Assembly: GCA_011316305.1 (NCBI GenBank)
Contig: SAUG01000021.1
Coordinates: forward strand, 310,001 to 374,000
Length of the DNA stretch: 64,000 nt
Direction of reading: 5' to 3'
Source: Rusavskia elegans
Taxonomy: Eukaryota; Ascomycota; Lecanoromycetes; Teloschistales; Teloschistaceae
Both the position numbers and the translations under genes were made by a program. Below are positions 12,006-23,352 of this stretch, piece after piece (position 1 is the stretch's first letter; every line of letters begins with the position of its first letter). The notes below the pieces were generated by a model. It had not been told where the DNA came from. It saw only the letters and a list, made by a program, of their open reading frames with translations, and made no database searches.

Positions 12006-13944
12006 CTATCTCTGCGACAGACGCAGCAAGGCAGGGAAGTTGGGTGTGCCGTATCCAGTGACCGGATCCCATCCCTGCGTTGCGTTCCAACCTGCCCCAC
12101 GGACAAAGGGCGCAGGCAAGCCAGAGTAAATGTCTCTTCCTGTGCAGCCTCGGGATCCACCATTGACAATGTCCGTCAAGCCCTTGTAGCCGTGCTTGTA
12201 GATGAATGGGTTCAGGAAGCCAAGCGGTTTACGTCCCTGAACCAGACGAGCCCCGTTCAATAACGACACGATCGCTGCAAAAGCGGGTGCGGAAGCACTG
12301 CCGCAATGTTAGTCCATGAGCAAGGGAAATTGCTTCCAAAACATACCTTGTACCGCCAACGCGGATCTCGGCACCCTTATCGATGACTGTGAAGTTGTAT
12401 GCTTGAGCAGCCACGTCCGGGAAGCCACGGCCGTTCGGATTATACAATCCTTTGAACGTATCGCCAATCTTGCTGAGGTACTGGGTTACCGCAGTGTTTT
12501 GATATGCCGGTCGAGGGAAACGATCGGAGAAGCCCCCGGATGAGAAGCCAATCGCGATCTCAGGCTGAACGTGGTAGGTACCTCCGACCGCAGTGACATA
12601 TGGGCACGCCGCAGGGAAGATGGGTAGCAGCCGTGTCGTGTTCTTGCCGTCATTTGTCTGGCACGCGCTGCCGGGACCTGTATCGCCACTAGAGAAAAGG
12701 ACCGAGACCCCACGCGCACCGAGCTGTGCGAAAAGGCTGCAGGTCATGTTGGTATACGGTTCAGGAACGCTCTGTTCATCTTCCCCGTACGAAGTCGTCA
12801 ACGTAGTCGGCAGCTCCGAGTCCGGCTTCGCCAGGATATAGTGCAGGAAGTCTAGATACGGCTCGTTCTGGTTGTCGGCGAGTGTGGGTTGATCGAGGTC
12901 CGGCACAAGTTCACCTCGACCGCCAGTGCTGTAATAGATTGCAGGTGTAGGGTAGGAGAGTGGATAGGCGTATTGAACATCCAAGCTAGCTTCAACACTA
13001 CTGTTTTCCTCGTCGTCCTGGGAAGAAAGTCCACCGTTGATGAGCTCGTATGTGAAGTTTTCCTTCGCAGCGTAGGGGGCATATTTCGCAGTGAAGTTGG
13101 AGAAGTCGCTGAACCTCGCATACTGTTCCAAATAACCGCATACGCCTATCTTGTTGCCTGCTCTTTGTCAGTAAGGATTACTTCAGGGGGAAGTAGAAAC
13201 ATAGATCATACCATTCTCTGCTGTGCCTCGAAAGTTTCCGATATGGTACAGATCGCGAAGGCACTGTGGAGTGATGGTAGTATTACAGAAGGTGGAGTTC
13301 AATTGACTGCCTGGATAGCGGGCCATCGAGTTCCTCGACTCCCCAATCTCAAAGTGCTGAAAGATGGTAGATCGCTGGGGAGCAACCTGTCCAAAGCGCG
13401 TCGTCGGCTGAACCATGTGTATGTACTGGTGAAGTTTTGAAGGTACCGAGTACTGGAGTGTGCGAATCCTCCGGACGCCGTTGTTGGCATTGGTGTAGTA
13501 ATAGAATTTGGTATCCAGGATCCTGTTCGCTTCTGACGCCGGAACGTAAAAGTTGATCCAGTCTCCCTGATCGTCGATGTCAGCAGACGAGATACCCTCC
13601 GCCTTAAGCCAATTCAAGATTGAGATGGATGCGTCAGCATTCGGCTGAAGCATCGCCTTGAGATCCTCGCGACTCATGTGTTGTCCATATTTGGGGTCAT
13701 CCGGGGTGGAGATAGCGAGGACATGTTGCTCGAATTCGTACGCGTTTTCCTGCCTCAACGCAATTCGGAACCGGAGACGTTGATCGGCCGGTGGAGAGGG
13801 CCCTTGATGCCATCCTTGGGGAATTGCACGGAGACTTTCGAGGGGCGCGAGGTCTGAGACCGGAGCTGCAGCGGGAGCTGCAATGGATGGCGTGAAGTTG
13901 GTAGCGACCACCGCCAGGCCTTGGAGAAAATATGCTGAACGCAT
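12006..13944 (-). CDS. sedolisin-type tripeptidyl peptidase (family S53), secreted
   Basis: Acid serine peptidase that releases tripeptides from protein N-termini. Exons (complement) 13212-13944, 12347-13157 and 12006-12297 give 611 residues. The N-terminus is a hydrophobic signal segment ending near SIAAP. A pro-kumamolisin activation domain follows (LRFRIALRQ ... [11 protein letters not shown]). The mature domain has E300 and D304 in VEASLDVQY, the oxyanion Asp in SSGDTGPG, and the nucleophile Ser515 in GGTSASAP, formed across the second splice junction. The C-terminal calcium site is [10 protein letters not shown] followed by GWDPVTGYG. This is the full domain order and normal length for fungal SED proteins. 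Both introns are short (54 and 49 bases). Several N-glycosylation sequons are visible. It lies next to an S10 carboxypeptidase with a compatible pH range. Confidence 0.93.
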
Positions 13945-14799
13945 CGTGATGATGATGCTACAACGGAGAGAAGGAATGCAATGAAGACAGGTAAGGGTGT
14001 ATCAAGGAACTGTTGACGCCAAGACAGTGTTGAATGCAATCTTGTTTACCTGCTCGTGAATGAATCTTCGTCCCTACCTATATACCTCGTTTCAAAACCC
14101 CACAGCTATCCGGTGGGTCAACGGCTGCCTCGGTGACTACCAATGCTCCTTTGTGCAGTGTGCATCTTGGACTGTCTGCAGGCAACGCGTTGATTTGACC
14201 GGAATCGTCTGACCAACTTCCATACTAAGAAGCTCGCACACTACTATCTCAGGCAGCTGGCGGTCGAGGTATCGGATGCCCATTCCGCCGGGTGGGAGAC
14301 AACGGACCTGACGATCGTTTTTGACAATCCGATTGTTACGTGCATAAATATAAGGTAATTCAACCTTCCCTTTTGAGCTTCGCGCCCGCTATCAGAAGCT
14401 TCCACCTTGCATGAGGTGTTTTGTAGATCCGGCTGTTAGCAAAAGTAATTTATCAGTGAAACTTGTATTGTACAACACGGACTGTATGATTCCAACCAAT
14501 GAGCTCCGTGTTTTCCAAACCGAGGTTTCCTATAGAGACCTCGAGCAAGTCAAGGCGTAGGGAAATGCGCCGAACGATGCGGAATAGGATAGAATTGTTA
14601 TGGAGGAATACTCGTGGCTGGGAGAAAAGGTAAGGTCAGTCATAGGGCTTGGCCCTGGTCGGCGACGACTCGGAGTGGGAGTGACATCATCGAGGTTCTG
14701 CTCGACAATATCACCATGTAGTAAAATTTTGACCGACAGTTTAAAACCCAAAATACCGCAGAATCAAAGCTACATATCCCCAGAGTCCAATACCTTATC
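13945..14799. other. intergenic, sedolisin promoter side
   Basis: About 850 bases between the divergent sedolisin and a small plus-strand gene. It includes a TATA-like element near 14,080. An open frame at 14,600-14,929 overlaps the next gene out of frame and is not supported. Confidence 0.45.
14078..14084 (-). promoter_or_regulatory. possible TATA box for the sedolisin gene
   Basis: On the minus strand the sequence reads TATATAG about 135 bases before the sedolisin ATG, a plausible distance for a TATA element plus leader. No transcript evidence; assigned on position and sequence only. Confidence 0.35.
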
Positions 14800-15303
14800 A
14801 TGTCGAACCCATACGAAGGCCAAGACCCATTGGTCATCGCCCAACAAGCCGAGCGCGACCTCAATTCCCACGATGCTAAGCACGGCAACAACAAAAGCCT
14901 GTCTGGGACGTGGTTGGCTTTCTGAATAAACCGCCACAACCGCTAACGGCTTATATAGAAACCGAGTCTGGCGTCGACGAAGGTGTGAGCGCCAAGTTCC
15001 CTGGTTCCGTCGTCAAAACCGGCTCCCAAGCCTCAGGCCAAGGCGATAACCGCGAGATTCCTGTCGATGAGGGTGGAGACCTGATCAGAAAACCTGGAGA
15101 GAAGGGAGGAGCTGGGCAGTATGCTGTATACCATGATCAAGGTGTGAATGGTTGCTAACGCCTCATATAGCCCCACCAAGGCCCGAGACTTTGAAGGACC
15201 AGGTGGACCAGAGACGAAGCAGCAATTGTACGAAGAGGCCAACCCGGGCAACGATGATGTCGTGGAGAATGTCCGGCAGGGAACAGAGACGCGAAGACCA
15301 TAA
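14800..15303 (+). CDS. small conserved hypothetical hydrophilic protein
   Basis: I do not know the function. The protein begins MSNPYEGQDPLVIAQQAERDL. A second exon (about 14,959-15,118) encodes ETESGVDEGVSAKFPG ... GDNREIPVDEGG. A third (15,171-15,303) encodes PTKARDFEGPGGPE ... NPGNDDVVENVRQ and then stops. The second intron (15,119-15,170, GTATGC...ATATAG, 52 bases) is clear. The first is not: the acceptor TTATATAG at 14,958 is good and has a CTAAC branch site, but no GT donor in the right phase exists. The only in-phase candidates are GC donors, for example at 14,885. The product, about 125-140 residues, is acidic, lacks membrane segments and looks disordered. The 5' splice site needs transcript data. 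Confidence 0.6.
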
Positions 15304-16259
15304 GATGGAGGTACATCACGGCCAGTGGGTATATACGGGGGTGAAGGACAATGGCTGAGATATTTGAAGGTGATCAATTACAAGAATGCGATCATCATAT
15401 GCATTGGAAGAAAACCCGTAAGCGACAGATGGCCCATACGAAAATTTGCCGTTTGAGCTCAAAGCATACATCATGTGACCTTGATATGTCGTTTCATTCC
15501 ACCTGCTCGTTTCCCACCAGCCACCCTCGTTGTGTACAAATCCAATCGCAATAAGTAGCAACAACAGTCGATACCTCGCCATTGGAATTTGATACAACAA
15601 GTTGTCTCGAACTTGCTATATAGCTGCTGTTGCAACTACAAGATAATGCTCGAAGGGGAATGGATTTATAACTTGGTACCGGACTTGGTGGTTGGGGGCC
15701 TGTCTGATGGTTGCTGTGGCCTTTGTTGCGATCGATTTTTACACGACGAGCCACCCATCCACGGAAGTCGATGGAACCTGGTTGCTGCAACTCTCAATAT
15801 GAATTTCAATGAGCTCTTTGTAGAGTGGAAGTCCACGATTACAGCCATTCCACCTAGCTTGTCAAGGGACGTGAGTAACAAATTTGTCGACGCTCGCAAG
15901 CAAAGCAGCAAAGGCTGATGTATTGATCCACAAGACTTTTAGCCATATACTCGCTGGATTCGAAGGGCTTTTGGAGATGTGTCGAGTACCGATGCATCAT
16001 TCTTTGAATCTGGAATCTCCTCGATCCAGATGCGAGGCCCGGCGGCCATAGCATGCGATTATGGTGGTAATTAGACCATAGAATTCTTTGACAGTGATAA
16101 TTGGAAAGTCCTTGGTGGTAATCCGGCTGCTCTGACTACACTCGAACCTTAATTTTATGCATAGTCTCTGAGGCAACAAGGGACCATGAGCCAGCCATAG
16201 TCGGCATATCGAATGCCATGCCTCTCGGCGAGAATAAAACTAGAAAAGCCTAGGCCTAT
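15304..16259. other. intergenic, convergent
   Basis: About 950 bases between two convergent genes. Several short open frames occur on both strands, none with a recognisable motif. No repeat or RNA gene seen. Confidence 0.45.
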
Positions 16260-17374
16260 TTATATCTTTGAAGCGCTGGGTGCTGTTGTAAACTCTGTCT
16301 GTTGTAAAGTATCTGCTACGAACCGGAAGGTTTGTTGCACCATGGCCGGGCTCATCTGGTGACCCACACCGTCGAACTGCAGATCTTCGAGATACAATCC
16401 CCCTGAAAACCAGCTGCCTGGAGCTACAGCGCGTTTCAAATACTCGACAAATGCCTGACCACATTTATAGGGAACCAATCGATCAGCAGCACCCGACAGA
16501 TTTAGAATCCGTTTCCCATCGACAGTGCGTTTCAACAAAGGTAGGAGTCTTGCTTGTTCAGCGACTGAGGGCAGTCCTTCGATGATCTCTCGTACAGGGC
16601 GATCAGGCTTCCCAAGCAACATTGCTGCTGGGTCATGCATCCCGACGGCCTCGAGTAGCCCAGCTGGGAAATCTGGAGAACCCAGGAAACGCATTCCTGG
16701 CGGAGAAGACTCGGTCCAGCTAGGGAGCTTCGAAAGTCGGGCACGATCAGACATTAAGGACATATAGTCCGGGCAGCCAATGACGACGATTGCAGCTGAT
16801 ACCCTTGGATCATGGAACAAACAATGCCATGCAGCGTGGCCACCGAGACTGACCCCGAGTACAAGATGCGAAACGATTTCTCGGTTCGAAGAAGGAAAGA
16901 TGTAAGAAGAGAGATAGGTCATCAAGAGCGATGTGTCTGTGGATGTCCCGTCTAGAGCATGTTAGCATGAGCGATCAAGATGTGGTTAAGCTGCACACGG
17001 TAGATCGAGAACATGTCTTGAGCATGCTGCTTGTTGCCGGAACGCCATGCTTCATTTGATAAAGGATCGACTTCTCGAGTGCCATGGTTACGCTGGTCGA
17101 ATGTGACGGCTACCAAGCCAATCTCCTGGCTTTCGTCGTGGTGATTCCAGTGATCGAGGCATGCTGCGGCTAATGGACCCATGCACTTTTGTGTCTGCAG
17201 ACGGGGATGCAGAAGCCATAAGCAAGCTGTTCTTCGGGCAGATTGAGATAGTTCTTCCAAGCCATAGACGTTGACGAGGATTCCCGCAACGATAAAAGTC
17301 TTTTGTGATACTGGTGGAGCTGGATTCAACAATGAGCCTTCCATTGAGCCGACCATAGGATTTGGAGCAGCCAT
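16260..17374 (-). CDS. alpha/beta hydrolase
   Basis: Predicted serine hydrolase of unknown substrate, probably cytosolic. Exons (complement) 16999-17374 and 16260-16951 with a 47-base intron give 355 residues. Features in order are FDQRNHG, which resembles the oxyanion and strand region of alpha/beta hydrolases, the nucleophile elbow GVSLGGHAAW, an acid-turn candidate in SGAADRLVPY, and a histidine in FDGVGHQMS near the end. The middle is a variable lid region rich in Leu and Pro. No signal peptide. Nearest in style to fungal esterase or peptidase-like hydrolases found in single copies; I cannot assign a reaction. The join across the intron restores IYH|GTSTDTSLL in phase. Confidence 0.82.
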
Positions 17375-17883
17375 GTCGTAGAGATATGATCACGACACGG
17401 AACATCCATCTGCTTTCCACATGTGGCCCTCACAGACGCACCACAGGCCCCCAATCATACGTCCGACCCGAAAGCGGGGGTTCATGCCACCAGAGTGACC
17501 ATGATGACGAGGATAGAGGAGCAGTGAGCTGTCGTTGCGCCGCCAAGAGTGCCAAGCAAGACCAATAATGATCATTAACTCGACGGCACTATCAATCCTG
17601 ATCTTCGATGCGATGAAGGGCACGACAGTGGTGGTGGGCAGAGAATGTCGAGGCATGTTCCAGTCCTTACCCATTTTTGGTGTTTCCCTGAATCATACCT
17701 TCCTAGAATGTACTTATTTCGCGCTCCGTTAGTCTCCTCAAAGAAGGCCACCCGTTCCTCGATCGATTGATATCTGAACGGATCGCAGACATCAATCCTC
17801 ATGACTACTACACATACCGCATTCCTACGCTCCTATCACCTCCCACTGGCTTGGCTCGGTGCCTCAAAAAGAGCTAGTACACA
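17375..17883. other. intergenic, divergent promoter region
   Basis: About 510 bases between the divergent hydrolase and phospholipase D starts. No supported gene; presumably both promoters and the phospholipase D leader. Confidence 0.45.
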
Positions 17884-20800
17884 ATGGATGTTCCGATGAC
17901 ACCCAATACCCATCGCCAGGACCTCAGCGACTCCCAATATCGAAACAATCGCGCAACCTATGGTGCAATGCAAGAAACCAATGCATCACCGGCAGTGGCA
18001 GATCATCCCGTGTCAAATGGACTGCACCGTCCAGTAGGAGCTCTACCTATCCATGCTCCTGCCACAGACCTCGACTCGACCTCCAAAGAGGCGGAGATGA
18101 TCAATCAGGAAGCCAACGCCAATGGTCAAGTCAGGGAACGAGATTTCATCAATGCGGTCAAGTTCGAGAATCAACCGGATTCGGGTATACGGTCCAACGT
18201 ACCTGGACAATCGACTCCACCGGGACGCCGTAGTGTTCAATTTGCTCGCAAGACAATCAATCTAGATCAGGTGGATGGCAGTCATGGCCGATCTGGATCT
18301 TGGGATGTGACGGACCCTGAAACTCCCAAGGATCGCCGTGCAGCTACTCTATTCCACAAACTACGTGCTCTGGCCAATTCTGCTCCAGTTCAGCACGCAA
18401 GAAGTTCCAGTGGATATTCTCTCAGGGGCGACGCGGCTGACGAGAGGTTTCCTACATCGCGGCTCTCACCAAGATCTGAAAGACATGCGGTCTTGACGGC
18501 ATCACCTCCGAACGAGGAAAACAGCGAGGTGGATGCTGATGCCGAAGAGAGTTCACCCGAGGACCGCCGCGAGAGACCTGTGGGCCGGAAAAAGAGGAGG
18601 ACAAGCCGTCGACCACGAGAGGAGGGCTCTCAGACTGTACCATCTACACCAAAATCTCCAGCACCTCGCAGTGGCCGACCAAATTTTTTCACTTCCTACA
18701 CTTCCACTCCGACCGACCGGTTTCGGCCTTCATTTTTGCCTCGCCGCGCTACAATGACAGATGTACCTGCAGATACCCATCAAGGCTTCTCTGAAGATGA
18801 AGGCAGGGACAGAATGCAACGACATAGTACTTGGCGGCGAGGCAGCGCTTGGGTACATGCTCCTCGCGGGCTTAGCTACGGTGGGGGTCGAAGATCAGAA
18901 CAGCAGTCAAATACAGAGCCGCGACGCCCGATGACCATCAGACGCTTGACTGGGTTTGGTCCGAGTGATGATCCTAATGCTCCAGCATTCTCCTCTTGGA
19001 AAAGCCTAAAGGATACACGGACCTCGACTGTCAGTGCGGCGAAATGGCGACAATTGAAGGCCGGCATCCGGATGATCGGACAACGAAGGAAGGCCCAAAA
19101 CAGTGTGGACCATGCAAAATCCGCCGAATTACTTGCGGAACTTACGGCTGGTGTTCCAGCGGCACTCATATTAGCGAGCATGTTTCAGCGCGATGAGCAT
19201 GGAAACAAGAGGATTCCTATCCTTCTCGAGCAGCTCAAAGTCCGTGTGACTGACAGCAAGCAGGTAGATTCCAAGGCCGGAGATCGTCATGTGATCTTTC
19301 GAATTGAGTTGGAGTACGGAAATGGACCCACAAGGATGAAATGGGTTATTCATCGTGCTCTACGAGATTTTGCAAATCTACATGCACGCTACAAATTGCA
19401 ACGAGGAACACAGAAGTACATACAATTGAAGCCAAGTGAAGCACGCACAAAGTTACCTCATTTTCCCCGGAGCACATTTCCTTACTTACGTGGTATTCGG
19501 GGACTTGAAAGCGATTCTGAAGAGGAAGATGAAAGGAATGGCGAGCCCAGTGGACACAGTGGAGGCGAAATCAGCGGGACAGAGCATGTTAGCAAGAAGA
19601 AAAAGGCCAGGCCATTACTGTCAGCCAAGAGGCGGAAATCTAGCAATCGTCATATCACTCCGACTGGAGAAGCTACTGGGGACAATGCCGGAAGCACAAG
19701 CGTTGCTGCTGTCCGTAGGGATCCTTATCCTGAACGGCAGCGGAAGAAATTGGAATCATACCTACAGCACATGATCCGATACCTAATATTCCGTGCGGAA
19801 AGCAATCGACTTTGTAAATTCCTTGAACTATCGGCTCTGGGTGTACGTCTGGCCGCTGAAGGAAGTTATCATGGCAAAGAAGGCCTTCTGGTGATTCAAT
19901 CCGGCAAAGGAGTTGATTTCAGAAAAGCTTGGACGCCAGCTTATGTCAAAAGCCGGCATGGCCCTAAATGGTTCTGTGTTCGCCATAGCTACGTCGTATG
20001 CGTCGATTCTCCCGAGGCCATGAACATCTACGACGTCTTTCTGGTCGACGCAGACTTCCAGGTCCAGACCAACAAGAAACGCCTGCGCGATCAAAAGCCA
20101 AAGGACTTTGCTAAAACCGCGAAGGAGACAGCTACACATCCGAAACATCACAGTCTAAAGCTTTCAAATTCTGAACGTAGGATGAAGCTCCTGGCGAAGA
20201 ATGAGAGACAACTGCACCAGTTCGAGGAGTCGATTAACCACATGTCGCAAAGTACGCCATGGTCGAAGCCAAATCGATTCGGCAGCTTTGCTCCACTGCG
20301 CTCACATGTACACGCGCAATTCCTCGTCGACGGCAGAGACCACATGTGGAACGTATCACGAGCGATCAGTATGGCCAAAGACGTCATATACATACATGAT
20401 TGGTGGTTGACACCGGAACTGTACATGCGCAGGCCCGCGGCCATAAGTCAGAAATGGCGACTGGATCGACTCCTCCAGAGAAAAGCTCAAGAGGGTATCA
20501 AGGTCTTTGTGATAATGTACCGCAATATCAATTCGGCCATCCCTATTGACTCGGAATATACAAAATTCTCCCTGCTCGACCTTCATCCCAACGTCTTCGT
20601 CCAGAGATCGCCGAATCAAATCAGACAGAGCACATTCTTCTGGGCACATCACGAAAAGCTGTGTATCGTTGATCATATGATCGCCTTCGTTGGTGGTATC
20701 GATCTTTGTTTTGGTCGCTGGGACACACCCCAACATGCGGTCGTTGATGATAAGTTGACTGGATTCGAGTTGTCTGACATGCCAAAAGATGCCGATCATT

Positions 20801-23352
20801 GTCAGCTGTGGCCGGGTAAAGACTACTCAAATCCTCGCGTACAAGATTTTTACGCACTTGATAAACCTTATGAAGAAATGTACGATCGGTCGAAAGTGCC
20901 GCGTATGCCATGGCACGACATTGCAATGCAGGTCATCGGGCAGCCGGCCCGTGATCTGACTAGACATTTCGTGCAACGGTGGAACTTCGTCCTCAGGCAA
21001 CGAAAGCCGACTCGTCCAACCCCGTTCTTACTGCCGGCCCCTGACTTTAAGCCTGGAGAGGTAGAAGCACTGGGTCTTGATGGTTCATGCGAGGTGCAGA
21101 TGCTCCGATCGACAACGTCATGGTCAATTGGTACACCAGATACTACCGAGAGTAGCATTCTGAAGGCATATTGCAAAACGATCGAGGAGTCGGAACACTT
21201 CGTTTATATCGAGAATCAATTCTTTGTCACTAGCTGCACGATGGATAGTGTCGTTGTTGAGAATGGCATCGGTGATGCGCTTGTTGAACGCATTATCCGC
21301 GCTTTCGAAAAGGAGGAAGACTGGCGCGCAGTCATACTCATTCCGCTGTTGCCCGGCTTTCAAAACACTGTTGATGCTAAAGACGGTACGAGCGTCCGGC
21401 TGATAATGCAATGTCAGTATAGGAGCATCTGTCGGGGTGCAACCTCGATCTTTGAAAGGTTGCGTGAGAAGGACATTGTGCCCGAGGATTACATCCAATT
21501 CTATGGCCTTCGATCTTGGGGAAAGATCGGGCCAAACAAACAGCTCGTAACAGAACAGCTATACATTCACGCTAAGTGCATGGTAGTGGACGACAAGATT
21601 GCTATCATTGGGTCTGCGAACATCAATGAACGTTCGATGCTCGGTTCGAGAGACTCGGAATGTGCTGCCATTGTCAGAGATACTGACATGATACCCTCAA
21701 GTATGAACGGGAAGCCCTATCAGGTAGGACGCTTCGCGCATAAGCTACGCATGCGTTTAATGCGTGAACATCTCGGTATCGCTGTTGATGAAGACACGGA
21801 CGACGAAAGGGAGGAAGATACGTTCGAGAACAACATGGACGAGTATTACAACAGCGGGATTTCCCATCCATTCTCACGGTCCGATCACGAGACAGAAAGA
21901 GATCTAACATCCAAACACGAGTTACGAGATGAACTACTTGACAAGACCGAGAAGATGCATAGTTTCAATTACGACGTTGATTGGGAACAAGGCGCAAACC
22001 CCAACCTCAAGACCAACAAGCGGCTTACACAAGATGTCCGCGTGACGCAGAACGCCGAGCACCAGAAGGACGTGGCCGGTGAGGGTGCCGATCAATTGAA
22101 GAGAGCAGAGCAATTGGGTAGAGCCGTTGAGCGAGACACTCTTCTTGCCGCTGACGGGAAAGAAGTCCTGAAGAATGCGGGCCTCACCGACCAAATATCT
22201 TCGTCCCTCAACTCTATGGAAACTCGCACGAGGTCAAGCTCTGGGCTCACAAAAGACAACGGCAGCGCTTCGCCACCTCCTCAGGATCGTGTTCACAGCG
22301 ACGTTAATCATCTTGACCTGCCCTTTGGACCCAAGCCTCCGACAAGTCCCAGTACCAAGGCTACCGACATTGAAGGATCGGGCCCCCAGCGTAGCGCATC
22401 AACAAAGGGTACCGCCCATCCGCTGGCCACGAGTATCAAACAGCCATTCATCGATAGGGATTGTATGAAGGACCCACTCAACGATGCCTTCTACACCGAT
22501 ACGTGGCACGCAGTTGCAGAAAACAATACCCAGCTCTATCGCAATGTTTTCCGCTGCATGCCAGACGATGAGGTCAAGTCATGGGATCAGTACAGAGAAT
22601 ACACACTCTATGCTGAGCGTTTCGCTCAAGCGCAAGGCTTCGGCAAGAGCAAAGACCGAGTACAGCCGCATGATGAACCCAGCATCAGTGGTCCTCCGGG
22701 TCAAGGCAGTGCAGCCGATCGACTACGGATGCTTGGTCCCATTGGCGAGAAAGCTGGAGATATAGAGGAAAAGACTGAGACCCTTGGCGACAAGATCATG
22801 AGCACTCTGCCTTTGAACAACAACAACAACAAAGATAGTGGCAGCAGAGAGCGTACAACGAGCAGGATAGAAGAATGGGCCGCTGCAGCCAATCGCACTC
22901 AACTTGAACGACAAGCGAAAGATTTGTTTGCCCGTCAAGAATCTCCCAATAGTGGAGAGACCATGATAGATGAGAAGGCAGCTGCGCTCGGAGACAGTCT
23001 CAAAGAGTTCACCCCGTTGAAACCTATGGCTACGGCTGATTCTGCGAACATGGAGAAAAGCGCAGGGCCATCTTCGGCCAATTGCTCGGAGTCACTCAAC
23101 CGTAATGGGAGCCAACAGCCTCGCAGACGCAGAGCCACTACCAAAACTTCCAAAAAGGACAAGGACAAGGACAAGGAAAAAGACAAGGACAAGGACTTCG
23201 ACGCCACCGATGATCTGATGAGTAAAGGTGACGCGGAAGCGTTGATCGAAATGGTTCGGGGACACTTGGTTGTTTGGCCCTACCACTGGCTGGAGACCGA
23301 GGGGGAAAGTTGGCTGTACGCTCTTGACCGTTTGGCGCCCATGGAAATCTAG
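17884..23352 (+). CDS. SPO14: phospholipase D1 (PX-PH-HKD type, Spo14 family)
   Basis: Hydrolyses phosphatidylcholine to phosphatidic acid and choline at membranes; involved in vesicle traffic and sporulation in yeasts. A single uninterrupted frame of 1,822 residues. Order: a long disordered Ser/Arg-rich N-terminus (1-420); a PX domain about 445-560 (LEQLKVRVTDSK, WVIHRALRDF); a PH-like region about 640-750; then the catalytic core. The two HKD motifs are HHEKLCIVDHMIAFVGGID (second His about 923) and HAKCMVVDDKIAIIGSANI (His about 1,229). The C-terminal third carries the conserved FxTDTWHAVAENN-type block near 22,490 and a Lys/Asp repeat just before the end. It contains no intron at all, unlike most neighbours. 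The start chosen is the first ATG; a second in-frame ATG lies four codons later. Confidence 0.94.
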   Translation: MDVPMTPNTHRQDLSDSQYRNNRATYGAMQETNASPAVADHPVSNGLHRPVGALPIHAPATDLDSTSKEAEMINQEANANGQVRERDFINAVKFENQPDSGIRSNVPGQSTPPGRRSVQFARKTINLDQVDGSHGRSGSWDVTDPETPKDRRAATLFHKLRALANSAPVQHARSSSGYSLRGDAADERFPTSRLSPRSERHAVLTASPPNEENSEVDADAEESSPEDRRERPVGRKKRRTSRRPREEGSQTVPSTPKSPAPRSGRPNFFTSYTSTPTDRFRPSFLPRRATMTDVPADTHQGFSEDEGRDRMQRHSTWRRGSAWVHAPRGLSYGGGRRSEQQSNTEPRRPMTIRRLTGFGPSDDPNAPAFSSWKSLKDTRTSTVSAAKWRQLKAGIRMIGQRRKAQNSVDHAKSAELLAELTAGVPAALILASMFQRDEHGNKRIPILLEQLKVRVTDSKQVDSKAGDRHVIFRIELEYGNGPTRMKWVIHRALRDFANLHARYKLQRGTQKYIQLKPSEARTKLPHFPRSTFPYLRGIRGLESDSEEEDERNGEPSGHSGGEISGTEHVSKKKKARPLLSAKRRKSSNRHITPTGEATGDNAGSTSVAAVRRDPYPERQRKKLESYLQHMIRYLIFRAESNRLCKFLELSALGVRLAAEGSYHGKEGLLVIQSGKGVDFRKAWTPAYVKSRHGPKWFCVRHSYVVCVDSPEAMNIYDVFLVDADFQVQTNKKRLRDQKPKDFAKTAKETATHPKHHSLKLSNSERRMKLLAKNERQLHQFEESINHMSQSTPWSKPNRFGSFAPLRSHVHAQFLVDGRDHMWNVSRAISMAKDVIYIHDWWLTPELYMRRPAAISQKWRLDRLLQRKAQEGIKVFVIMYRNINSAIPIDSEYTKFSLLDLHPNVFVQRSPNQIRQSTFFWAHHEKLCIVDHMIAFVGGIDLCFGRWDTPQHAVVDDKLTGFELSDMPKDADHCQLWPGKDYSNPRVQDFYALDKPYEEMYDRSKVPRMPWHDIAMQVIGQPARDLTRHFVQRWNFVLRQRKPTRPTPFLLPAPDFKPGEVEALGLDGSCEVQMLRSTTSWSIGTPDTTESSILKAYCKTIEESEHFVYIENQFFVTSCTMDSVVVENGIGDALVERIIRAFEKEEDWRAVILIPLLPGFQNTVDAKDGTSVRLIMQCQYRSICRGATSIFERLREKDIVPEDYIQFYGLRSWGKIGPNKQLVTEQLYIHAKCMVVDDKIAIIGSANINERSMLGSRDSECAAIVRDTDMIPSSMNGKPYQVGRFAHKLRMRLMREHLGIAVDEDTDDEREEDTFENNMDEYYNSGISHPFSRSDHETERDLTSKHELRDELLDKTEKMHSFNYDVDWEQGANPNLKTNKRLTQDVRVTQNAEHQKDVAGEGADQLKRAEQLGRAVERDTLLAADGKEVLKNAGLTDQISSSLNSMETRTRSSSGLTKDNGSASPPPQDRVHSDVNHLDLPFGPKPPTSPSTKATDIEGSGPQRSASTKGTAHPLATSIKQPFIDRDCMKDPLNDAFYTDTWHAVAENNTQLYRNVFRCMPDDEVKSWDQYREYTLYAERFAQAQGFGKSKDRVQPHDEPSISGPPGQGSAADRLRMLGPIGEKAGDIEEKTETLGDKIMSTLPLNNNNNKDSGSRERTTSRIEEWAAAANRTQLERQAKDLFARQESPNSGETMIDEKAAALGDSLKEFTPLKPMATADSANMEKSAGPSSANCSESLNRNGSQQPRRRRATTKTSKKDKDKDKEKDKDKDFDATDDLMSKGDAEALIEMVRGHLVVWPYHWLETEGESWLYALDRLAPMEI
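23155..23196 (+). repeat. short AAGGAC-type hexamer repeat inside phospholipase D
   Basis: Seven imperfect copies of a six-base unit (AAGGAC, with AAGGAA and AAAGAC variants) encode alternating Lys-Asp/Glu residues near the C-terminus. In frame, so length changes would not break the protein. Confidence 0.7.

Noticed and set aside
12889..13440. 183-codon plus-strand frame
   Set aside because: Antisense to the sedolisin exons, which have a full catalytic set and splice phases.
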